From Gnetum montanum (Eukaryota; Streptophyta; Gnetopsida; Gnetales; Gnetaceae): 64,000 nt of DNA. This document shows positions 1-9,273 of the stretch, piece by piece (position 1 is the first letter of the stretch; each line of letters starts with the position of its first letter). The translations under genes were made by a program, and so were the position numbers. Below the pieces are notes generated by a model. It was not told the origin of the DNA. It saw only the letters and a list, made by a program, of their open reading frames with translations, and did not search any database. Location: positions 745,364 through 809,363 of the forward strand of contig MNCI01002152.1 of NCBI GenBank assembly GCA_015680685.1, written 5' to 3'.

Positions 1-620
1 CTAGGCACCAAAGAAAAGGAAAAAAAAGGATTCTACAAAAACGTCAAAAGAAAATTTATTTCTTTTGAGAAAATAGGAAAAAGGAGTTGATACTAGTAAA
101 TTCCATATCACATTGGAATGAATTATTCTTTAGATTTTTATTGAAGATTTGTTGAGCCTTGTGGAAATTTTTGTAATTCACAATCAAATTGTTGCATTGT
201 GGAGACAACAGAGCAAGATTGCAATTTAGGCAAACCTCCTTTGTAATCTTCAACTATTATTTATAATTTTAATTTGATTTAATTATAAATCCTTATTCTT
301 GATCTTATGATTAGAAGTTAGGATAAAGGTTTATAATTTTTCTTATGAGTGACAGGCATAAGTATGGAATTTAATTGGATTCAATTCTAACTATTTATTG
401 TCTTGATGATTTCTTTGACTTTTTAACTGCTCCTCCATGGGATACAACTTGTGGGTCAGTCACAGATGAGGTGATAATCTCTACAATGAAATAAAAAAGG
501 AAAATAAATTTTAAAGGTATCCAACACCAAATTTTATTTGGCTCATCATGGTAGCAAATGACAATGGCATGAGTAACTGATCTATGCACTCTGGGCCTAC
601 CACACAACATAAAGGACTAC
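1..620. other. Unassigned AT-rich DNA at left edge
   Basis: No recognisable domain, RNA or terminal repeat was found. The two short open frames on the minus strand (56-253 and 395-610) have no motif and look like chance openings. The segment ends where Tat-like integrase similarity begins, at about 625, so it may be a different repeat abutting a truncated element. Confidence 0.4.
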
Positions 621-624
621 AAAA

Positions 625-1044
625 GGTAGGATGTTATACAATTTGGTTTATGGATTTGAAGCCATATTTCCCCTTAAATTGTAGGTTCCATCACTTTGTG
701 TAATCCTCCCAAGCTTCATCAACAAGACTTAAACTAACAAGTTAAGAATTATCGACCTTAACTCGATAGAGGAAGAGTGCATCTAGATGCTTAGTCAAAT
801 TAAGTCGTATCAACAAACGCAATGGCAAAAACATCATCATAATCAGCACAAACACCCAATCAAGAATGGCAACCTAGTCCTCAAGGCCATCCATCAACCC
901 ATGGAAAAATTCTCAGCCAACTATGAAGGACCCTTCTTGGTCGTTAAGGCTTATGGCAATGGAGCATTCAAACTTATTAACCATGATAGCAATGAATCCA
1001 CCAATTTGGTGAACCACTCATACCTAAATCCATACTACGCCTAG
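625..1044 (+). pseudogene. Element E: integrase C-terminal region, Tat-lineage Ty3/gypsy
   Basis: The plus-strand frames give a decayed integrase C-terminus. A VYGFEAIFPLKL-like stretch near 640 corresponds to the VYGTEAVLPIE motif of Tat integrases, an IDLNSIEEE-like stretch follows near 755, and an 85-residue open frame (787-1044) holds the GNLVLK...KFSANYEGPFLV and GNGAFKLI...HSYLNPYYA blocks that close the polyprotein. Integrase inserts reverse-transcribed DNA into the host genome; this C-terminal part binds DNA. Stops interrupt the first third, and everything upstream (catalytic core, RT, gag) is missing here, so the copy is 5'-truncated at about 625. No chromodomain is present, in line with the Tat lineage. 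Confidence 0.75.
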
Positions 1045-1076
1045 TATGTAACACTACATCAATGACAAAACATGGT

Positions 1077-1291
1077 AAGCAATAGTCCACTATGATTATA
1101 AACTAGCAAAGAAAGTCTACTATGACTATAAAATGGCACAACAAGTCTGCTATGATTATAAACTAGCCCAACAAGGTTTCTATGACTATAAACTAGCATA
1201 GCAAGTCTGCTATGACTATAAACTAGCACAACATGTGTGCTACAAGTATAAACTAGCACAAAAAGTTTGTTATTACTATAAATTAGCACAT
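1077..1291 (+). repeat. 30-bp tandem repeat downstream of E integrase
   Basis: About seven imperfect copies of a unit containing CTATGACTATAAACTAGCA lie head to tail with a 30-bp period. Because 30 is divisible by 3, the minus strand carries a 76-residue open frame with a 10-residue period (LVYSHSRL-like), which I take as a by-product. More degenerate copies with wider spacing, each containing TAAACTAG, continue to about 1560. Tandem arrays in untranslated regions are common in Tat/Ogre elements. Confidence 0.85.
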
Positions 1292-1560
1292 ACTATCTTT
1301 GGGCCATGACACTAAAATTGCCACCCACAATATTTGTCCACCATGACGCTTAAACTAGCATAGCTCATCCTTGCATCATGATGCTAAAATACCACAACAT
1401 TCACTGTTCACTACAATGTTAAACTAGCATTCAACAATCTCCTAGAACTATAAACTAGCATATCATAGTCTACCAAGACCTTAAACTAGGTTCATGGTCT
1501 ACTAGGATCCTAAACTAGCATAGCATACAGTCTACCAAGACCCTAAACTAGGTTTGTAAT

Positions 1561-2644
1561 TCAACACACATAGTTTTGTGGATAAGTGAGTGTGAATACT
1601 TCCAAGTCTTCATCCTTTACTCACACCTCATGGGTAGGGCAGGGCACTGCAATTCTAGAATGGAGTTCACATTGTCGAGAGAGGCCTCTAGAACATTTGC
1701 AATGTTACTACTCCTTGGGATTTTGTTGATCCTCCAAAAATTCCCTTGGAAATTTTGTTGACCTTCTAGAGCTCCTGCTATGATCGCCAATAGTACTAGC
1801 CCTAGGCCATGCTGATAGCATTACCATCCTTAGGTATTTCATTATTCCTTAGAGCTCTCATTGTTAGCATAACCCTTTAGAGTAGTGGTAGCATTAGGAC
1901 CTTAGTCATCTTGCCTACCCTATTAGGCTCTTGCCATTACTCGAGCACTTGCCTTTGGTGTGGCTACTGGAGCCTTTGCAGCTTTCTTGCTCCAACACTT
2001 GCATTGGTTCTCCTGCCACTGGCACTATAACCTCTTGCAACTGGTCCAACACTCATGGAACTTGCAACACCCTTATAGCCAGTAGCTTACTCTCATCTCA
2101 TATGTGTGGTTATTTTATATCTTCTCTACATTGTGTTTGCAAGATGAAGCCCTAGATGTGATCATGCAAAGACGCATCTCATCATAGCAGCAAGTAACCA
2201 CATTTCTCTGATATGCATAATTGGACTAGCTAAACCACTTAAGAAAGCACACCTCTATTACCCCACTATAGCCTACTTGCATTTACCCCCTTTACCTTGC
2301 ATTTCTCTACTTTTCCCTACATCACCTAGCTTGCAAGTTCTCCAATGCATATGGCACCCTCTTTGTGTTGACTGTAGAACCCATAGTGGACGTAATGCAA
2401 CTTATGCTATGGGGAGCCTCTATGGGCTAGTCAAAGCCCAATTAGGTGTAACACAACTCATCCCAGGGAGGAAACACTTGTCCTACAGACATGACACGAT
2501 TGCACTAAAGTAAATTTCATTAAGTGGCATGTAGTCCACCTAATGAAATGCATCCCGCATGTAGCATCTCACAATGTAAAGAACCCAAATTAGGTTCACC
2601 TCACAAATCAAAAAAGCAAAAAACTCAAAAAATGGGGTAAAACA
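1561..2644 (+). other. Element E 3' untranslated region
   Basis: This is the roughly 1.1-kb stretch between the tandem array and the proposed 3' LTR. It has no domain, RNA or strong repeat. It ends in a purine-rich run, AAAAAATGGGG, just before the proposed LTR start, which could be the polypurine tract that primes plus-strand DNA synthesis. Open frames here (for example 1931-2155 and 2277-2513) have no recognisable content. Confidence 0.4.
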
Positions 2645-3149
2645 TGTCCCCATGCAAAACTAGCAAAGTTGCAACTTCGTAACTATCCTAACCCTGAATC
2701 TACATTGACCTTCCTACAAGCACTCTGATGAGAGGTCATAACTTCAGGGGTAAGCCACTTTGGCACCATGGATGTTGACTCTCTCATAAGCACTCTAATG
2801 AGAGGTCATCATTTTGGTGACAAGCCACCTTAGCACTATGATCCCTATTAGCTGTGCTAACTCTGCATCTTGCAATAGCATACGCTTTGCATCACATTCC
2901 CTTGTTATCCTTTACCTTATTCCATACATCCTTTTCCCTCAACAAACCATTAGCTTTAGCACTCTTGAGCATGGTGAAGTGAAATCTGGTCAATCATTGA
3001 TGAGTGATGTTGGTGCCAAGCCTACTGTGGTGTTTTACATTCTTTATTAATATCTCTCAGGCCACTCCTCTAGATGTCAACAAAGAGGGGCCACTGAAAC
3101 ACCATCAAATTCTAGCTCCTAGGTCCCAACTACAAATTTGGCTAAGTGT

Positions 3150-3660
3150 CAAAACTTGGAAAATTTTTTTGAAGTGTTGAGACTATGCTCCCACTGCTAG
3201 GACTATGCTCCAAAGCATAGCTGGCATAGCTGACACTAAAAATCTAGATTTGCAAAATTTTTCTATGTGTCAATAGTGGCTACAAATTTTTCTAAGTATC
3301 TTGACTATGCTCCCACTACTGAGACTACTCTTTAGAGCATAGCCAGCATAATTAGCCTTGGAATGACTATTTTTCTAGATTTTCCAAAGTATCCAGATAG
3401 AGGTTATTGAGCATGTATGGGATGAAAAAAACTTTTTAGCAAAGTTTCTAACTTCTGGGGCTACGCTTCCTACTATGGTCCAAAGCTCAACTAGTGTAGC
3501 TTGCATGAAGGCAACAATTTCAACAAATTTTCATAAGTGTTAGGGTTATGTTCTCCTTGCTGGGGCTATGCTCTTGAGTGTATCCAGCACTAGAACACTA
3601 TAAAATTTACCTAACTCCTTGGGCTACACTCCAAAGCATAGCTAGTGTAGCCATGAAAAA
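3150..3660 (+). repeat. Degenerate ~110-120-bp repeats with inverted GCTATGCT/AGCATAGC motifs
   Basis: Four to five diverged units carry paired motifs such as GACTATGCTCC and CCAAAGCATAGC. The best preserved copies (GGGGCTACGCT near 3460 and GGGCTACACTCC near 3617) suggest ancestral GCTACGCT/AGCGTAGC palindromes that have decayed by CpG transition. They lie upstream of the TATA box, where U3 enhancer elements are expected. Confidence 0.6.
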
Positions 3661-4060
3661 CTACCTCCATAAGCCTCTAGAGATTAGCACCAGCTGGCAT
3701 CTCAACTCCAACATTCCCTCAGCAAGCAAGATCAGCAAGTTTTGTCCTCTTTGCATCCCCCATTTACTCCCAAATTATACCTATGCTCGACACCACTCAG
3801 AAGAGTGGGCAGCATAGTCCTGGAGCATAGTCTCCAAGCTTGCATTGTTTTGCACTATTTGTAGGTACTTTGCGATCTATTTCTCATTCATAATGATAGT
3901 TTGGCAACATAGTCACAATCTGGCAGTTTCGCAGGGTCCATTGGGGCACACCAATAGAACACCATCTTGCTTCAATGGGAGTGTAGTCAAGGGTCAGCAT
4001 AGTCCCAACTACCTCTCTGCCCTGTGGCAACCGATCCATGATTCATGCTAACCCTAGACC

Positions 4061-4068
4061 TATAAATA
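4061..4068 (+). promoter_or_regulatory. TATA box in E LTR
   Basis: TATAAATA in the context ACCTATAAATACC, at a plausible U3/R boundary. The same ACCTATAAATAC context recurs at 51102 (element F LTR) and at the right edge of the window near 63981. Confidence 0.55.
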
Positions 4069-4776
4069 CCATTTCACTTCATGTTTTAGGGATTGGCAAA
4101 TCAAAAAGTAAGGTTGGCATTTTGAAGCATTTGACCAACAAACTTGCATCCTGAGCACCTTAGAACCTAAGCACACTTGGCATTTTTATGAACTTCAAGA
4201 AACCAAGGCACCGTTGTATACCATCTAGCACATCACAGCCCACCATAGCTCATAAGACATCATGGCAACCAACCTAGTAGGCTCAGACTCCATGGCAAAC
4301 ATTAGTTCTTCATAGCCAGACACAAACTATGGCTACACTCACCTACTGCACCTATTGCACATCTTGTACCTCCTAAACATTCCCGTGCAATTGGCTATGC
4401 TCCCCCATTTGGGGTAGTGCCACTTCCTCACTTACATTTTGTGCATTTCTTTGCATTTTTACTTAGCATTTTAGCATTCTACATGCATTTGCATTATTTT
4501 ACATGTATTTGCATGTTTGCACCTTCATTTTTGTGCCCAAAACCTTTGCTACACTCATGCCCATGGGCACCATGGACATTGCAAAACATTGTGCAAACCC
4601 CCTAACATTTTGTTTCATTGTAACACCTATAAGTCCCAACTCAATCGATAAGACCATTATGGGCACCCCACCTCTAGTCCCAACAAGACCTCATATAGAA
4701 GCAAGGTCAAGACTATGCAACTACAAACCTCTCAATGTCCCATTCTAGCCTCCAATATTTTCAATTGCTACAATAA

Positions 4777-5345
4777 GCAAATCCAAATTACATCAGAAAA
4801 TTAGACCAAGACAACATTCATGAGTCCTTGGGGAACTTTTGCATATTGTAAGATGTCATTTGGTCTATGCAATGCTCCTACAACATTTCAATGCCTGGTC
4901 CTTAGTATTTTCTAACAAAAAATTAGTAATGGTGTGGAAGTCTTCATGGATGACTTCTTCATCTATGGAGCTATGTTTGAACAAGCTTTGGACTAGCTTG
5001 AGTAAGTACTGAAGAGATATATTGAAATAAACCTATGGCTCAATTGGTAGAAGAGTCATCTCATGATCCAAGAAGGCATTATGTTGGGGCATTGAATTTC
5101 ATAAGAAGGGATTGAGGTAGACCCAAAAATGATAAGGGTCATCAAAATAATTACATGTCAACCAGAGACAATCAAAGATGTTAAATCATTACTTTAACAT
5201 ACTCGCTACTACCAACGATTCATAGAGAATTTCTCTAAGATCACAAAGTTGTTGGTCGAGCCTACAAAGAAGGATTCTCCATTCATCTAGACCAAGAAGT
5301 GCAAACATGTATTCCAACTACTAAAGGAGAAACTCATAGAAACTC
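4777..5345 (+). pseudogene. Element A: reverse transcriptase (partial)
   Basis: Similarity starts at a QIQITSEN-like stretch, corresponding to fingers/palm sequence, then shows SPWGTFAY, FGLCNAPTTFQ and the catalytic VFMDDF box (FMDD at 4943-4954). The thumb follows with LMIQEGIMLGH, GIEVDP and YYQRFIENFSK. FMDD is the Athila form of the YXDD catalytic site. At least six in-frame stops (mostly TAG at former CAG or TGG codons) show that it is dead. The N-terminal third, which should include the WRVCIDFR block, is missing at the junction with E. Relatives lie at 16560-17440 and 48541-49450, both minus strand. Confidence 0.85.
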
Positions 5346-5720
5346 TAATTCTATAGGCACCAGACTAGTCTAGACCATTTTACATAACGATGGATTCATC
5401 TAATTATGCTTTGGGAGTAGTGCTTACACAACTAGATGATTAAAAAAATCTATATTATATCCACTGCACAAGCTAAAGCATTGTGGGTGCACCGTTGAAT
5501 TATACTATAACTAAAAAAGAACTAATGGCGGTGGTTATGCTCTCGACAAGTTTAGGTACTATGTACTTGGCTATAAAGTATTTTTGCACACTAATCACAG
5601 TGTCATCTGCTTCTTGATGGACAAGCTAACGATGAGCCTTGGTATCATACAGTGGCTTGTGATCTTACAAGAATTCAATCTCACAAATGGTAAATCGAAA
5701 AGGGACTGAGAATGTGGTCA
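5346..5720 (+). pseudogene. Element A: RNase H domain
   Basis: Decayed RNase H that would degrade the RNA of the RNA:DNA hybrid. Recognisable blocks are FYITMDSSNYALGVVLTQ (first catalytic Asp in MDSS), YYIHC, LNYTITKKELMAVV (the catalytic Glu block) and the LVILQEFNL tail. The expected HTDHSA block near 5590 has decayed to NHSV-like sequence. Several stops and a frameshift near 5535 interrupt it. Confidence 0.75.
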
Positions 5721-7190
5721 TTAATCACCTCTCTTGATTAATATGGGATAACAAAGAAGAGGAAAGTCCAATCTCTGATCAATTCCTAGATGAATTCCTC
5801 TTTATTGTTGTAATTAATGAACAAATGCCTACAAAATCAACATGGTATAATGGCATCCTCACCTATCTTCTCACTCAAGAAATGCCACAAGATCTTGATT
5901 TTAGAAATAAGCAACAATTTCTTCATTGGGCTAAATACTTCATGAAAATCAATGGATACCTTTACAAGGTGTGCACCGATGGCCTTATTCATTGGTATGT
6001 CCCTGATGAAGATGAAATGCATGTTCTCCAAAATGCTCATGAAAGGCCTTGCAAAGGCCTCTATGCAAGTTGACACATGGCCATAAAAATCCTTATGGTA
6101 TGATACTATTGGCCTACAACATTTATGCATGCCCACTAGTTTGTCTGATCTTGTGAACATTGTCAATGAGATGGTGGGATGACCACTCGAATGGAAGATC
6201 CTTAATAGTGGATTCAACCATTGGAACCCTTTGACATATGGGGCATTAACTTCATAGGTCCCATCATATCCATGTCCAATGGAAAGGCATATATCATTGT
6301 ATAAGTCAAATACTACACAAAGTGGGTAGAAGTAGCAACTGTTGCTAATTGTACATCATTCATTATTGCTAGATTTATACAACAAAATGTTGTAAATAGG
6401 TTTTGGGTGCAACATGGACTAATTTCTGACAATGGAACTCATTTCATGGGTGCCACTTTTAGAAAGTTCATGAAACACTTGGGGGTTGAACATAAATTAA
6501 CAACACCCTATCATCTCTAAGCCAATGCTCAAGTAGAGGTAATCAAAAGGGAGATCACAAAAATCCTAACATAGACCATTAGTAAATATAGAAAAGATTA
6601 GAGTACAAAACTCAAAAATTCCCTCTGAGCCTACCATTCAACATGAAAACTTCCTATTGGCTATTCTCCCTACAAGTTAGTGTATGAAAATCTTCCAATG
6701 CCCTTGATTCAATCTGAACTCCATACACTCTCAATAGCCTATGATCTAAATCTTAACCTAATTCTAGCATAGAAAGAAAGATTGATCAACCTCAATGTGC
6801 TAAATAAAAATTGGTTGGTGGCTCTATCTTTGAACGGGGTGAACAAGGCATTCAACAAGCAATGTTATGACCTAAGAATTCAAAAGGTAAAACTTTAACC
6901 AGAAGATAAGGTCCTCTATTGGAATCCCACACATGTACCCCAGAAAAAAAATTCCAAACATTGTGGAAGAAACCTTATATAATTGATCAAACCTTCCCCT
7001 TTGGGGCCATGTTAATCTATAGACCTAAAAGCCCAAATAAAAAGTAGTTGATCAACATCCAACAAGTGAAACCTTTCTTAGAACTAAGACAAGCTAGTGC
7101 AACTACCACCTCGATGGATGGACAACCACGTTCCATTTTTTGAATCTCCTCCTTCCAACTCAGTCAAGGGGGAGATGGCCATCTATGCTA
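5721..7190 (+). pseudogene. Element A: integrase and polyprotein C-terminus
   Basis: The N-terminal part (open frame 5825-6073) has GYLYKVCTDGLI and VLQNAHERPCKG, equivalent to the HEGPCGG segment of the H2C2 zinc finger. CEHCQ follows near 6155. The DDE core gives WGINFIGP, KWVEVATVANCTS, LISDNGTHFMGATFRKFM and HKLTTPYH, and the GYSPYKLVY block follows near 6660. The protein tail (DKVLYWNPTHVP) ends at a SPPSNSVKGEMAIYAN block near 7150-7190 that recurs in B, C and D. Stops occur throughout. No chromodomain is present, as expected for Athila. Confidence 0.85.
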
Positions 7191-8689
7191 ATGATCCATA
7201 TGACTTCTTAGTTTTTCTATTTTTTATCTCCCATATTTTTGATCTTACAAGTTATTTATTTTACAAATTTTTAATTTTCAAATTTTTCCCAATTTTGCAC
7301 CATTGTTAATGCCTTTAAAATTTTCTTGATTATTTAAAACTTTATTATATATTTTAATTTGTTTTGTTTAAGTGTGAATTTTCATTATTTTTGCTAATAA
7401 AAGTGCTTTATTACCAAAGGACACAATGCCACTATTGTTGTTTACTAATGATGATTTGTGCTTAATGTTGTGATTATCAATGTCTAGTTTCTATATTTGA
7501 ATTTAATGTCTGATGACTATGACATGGTTTATTTTTTAGGGAATAGGTGGTGAGTCCATGTCATCTGTCCATTCAATAAACTGTATGATTTTCCTTGTTC
7601 TGGGAGTTTAAGATTCCTTCCATTAATGAAACATTTAATCAATTAATGACCTTGGTAGTTCTGGAATTGTGAAAGGTTCAAAGGTTTGGAGAGGGTGTGA
7701 CTTCAAGGGAACTCAATACTCTTTGTACTCTTCTACTTTCTTGAGTGCTTGAGTGTTTCTCATGAGCTTCTTATCGTTCCATTTCAACCACTTCTAGGAA
7801 GTCAAATAAAGTCTTTGCATGGTGTGGTTCCCATCCAAAAATTTAAAAAAATATAAAATAAAAAAAGAAAAAAAAAGATATGATGCAAATTCAAATCACA
7901 CCCCTTAGACAAATAAATGGGCTACAAGCATTGGTTATGGGACAAGAAAGACATGCACACATGCCTGAAGGTCCCCTCTAACTAAGGCCCTCTCTCACTT
8001 CCTACTTCTCTTTTCTTCTCTTTATAGAATGATGGTTGTTTTATAGAAGCACTCTCATGTCTTATGTGGATGGATCAATCTTAGAGTGATGATGTGAATT
8101 CACTGAAAGTACCTGGTTTTGGTCTAGACTAAGGATGGATCTTCTCAGGTTATTTTAAACATAAATTCCATAAGGGACTTCTTATGACCTTAATTTAGAA
8201 CCCCATTCCACCTTCTTCATTATCCATCCATGCTACCATAACTCACCTCACTACCAAGTTCTATGTTATGCTCTATATCTCAGTCTGATGTGTTTGAATT
8301 CTTGGATAGATTCTTTTTCATTGGTCCTTAACTTTTCATGATCATTAATCAAATATGGGGTCCACAAACTCCTTAGTTAAGGTTCTACAAGGGCAAAAAG
8401 AGCATGAGCCTACTATGGGAAGGAGCCACTTGCATATCTCTTGGTTTGGTTAGTTAGGTTCCTTACCTTAGACATTACTACAATCCTATCTTTCTTATAT
8501 TCCATTATGCAAACCACTGTGTATTCCTTGATCTCTTAGTTTTCATCCTCATTCTCCATTTTCTTAATTTTCTCAATTTTCAGGACTTAAACATCCTCTT
8601 CTCATATTTTCATCATGTTCATGGTTGTTTGGGCTTCCATTTGATCCTGATTTCATTGAAAATATCTATGTAACTGTCAAGTTTTGACC
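7191..8689 (+). other. Element A: 3' untranslated region after integrase
   Basis: About 1.5 kb of T-rich then mixed sequence conserved, in reverse orientation, in B (13650-15150), C (31090-32570) and D (45300-46680), and in the same orientation in J. Markers include the ATGGTGTGGTTCCCATCC-type stretch near 7820, ACACCCCTTAGACA near 7900 and GCCTGAAGGTCCCC near 7963. I see no reading frame that survives between copies, so it is treated as noncoding. Confidence 0.65.
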
Positions 8690-8830
8690 AAGTCAACTAA
8701 AGTTAATTGTGGTCACTAGCTGCATCGACGTGGCCCCTTTCACATAGCTAATCTCGTTGATGAGGTCCCGACAACGAGGCCCCATTGATGCATCACAAAA
8801 ACTCTATATATACCACTGCAAGCTTTGAAA
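8690..8830 (+). promoter_or_regulatory. Element A: internal U3-like promoter upstream of aORF
   Basis: The segment holds CATCGACG, CGTTGATGAGGTCCC, CAACGAGGCCCC and CATTGATGCATC, followed by a TATA box (TATATATA, 8805-8812). The same words precede the TATA box of A's own LTR (21898-21975: GCGTTGATGAGTCCCC, CATTGACGCATC, GTCAACAAGGCC, then GCTATAAATATG). An equivalent block lies in D at 45110-45240 (-). It is not a solo LTR: it lacks TG/CA ends and the LTR body, and it lies at the same internal place in both elements. It may drive the downstream aORF. Confidence 0.6.
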
Positions 8831-8960
8831 TTTTTATCATTTTCTTCATAATGCTAGGGGATTTTTTTGTCATTTTTCAAAGCCCAAAACCTTCCAGAGC
8901 CCATAACATCTCAACTGCTTGTCCAAATCACTCTGTTCTTTGATCCTGTAGCTAACAAAG

Positions 8961-9273
8961 GTAAGCTCTTTCTCGTGGGGGCCATAAAACTTAAGGTTTC
9001 CAATGAAATTTTTCAAAATTTTTCTAACTCTCCAGAAGGGTTAATAAATTTAACAATATACAAACATTAATTTTTTTGAGAGTTAACCCTTCCAACATCC
9101 TCCGAAATGATTTATTAAAAATAATACATAAATAAAATAATGAGTGAAGTAATTAAATTATCCATAATCACAACTTAGCCAAGTGTAACTATCATAAGAG
9201 ATAACGCTATCCCAATTACTTCATGTTACACAACAATTGCTAACTCATGGTCTTATTGTAGTTACAGTTACAG
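8961..9273 (+). other. Element A: probable leader intron before aORF
   Basis: The donor is AACAAAG|GTAAGCTC at 8961; the acceptor is GTTACAG|ATGTCACC with AG at 9272-9273, so the first ATG of the aORF is at the exon start. The intron would be 313 nt. In D the acceptor and ATG are preserved (ACCATAG|ATGACACC, ATG at 44715-44713) but the donor region carries a deletion. The prediction rests on splice-site sequence only. Confidence 0.5.

Larger units (their letters stand above)
2645..4763 (+). repeat. Element E putative 3' LTR
   Basis: I propose an LTR starting TGTCCCC right after a purine tract and ending TTTTCA immediately before decayed Athila RT sequence begins. It contains direct repeats (2718-2739 and 2788-2809, one mismatch), an array of AGCATAGC-type inverted motifs at 3150-3660, and a TATA box at 4061. 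No second copy lies in the window, so the termini are provisional. The position of its right end, within another element's RT, suggests E inserted there. Confidence 0.45.

Noticed and set aside
1077-1291. Array of regular short repeats considered as CRISPR
   Set aside because: The 30-bp units are contiguous with no unique spacers, next to plant retrotransposon sequence; this is a simple tandem repeat.
5837-6217. 126-codon minus-strand open frame
   Set aside because: Opposite the integrase of A, which has recognisable zinc-finger residues on the plus strand.
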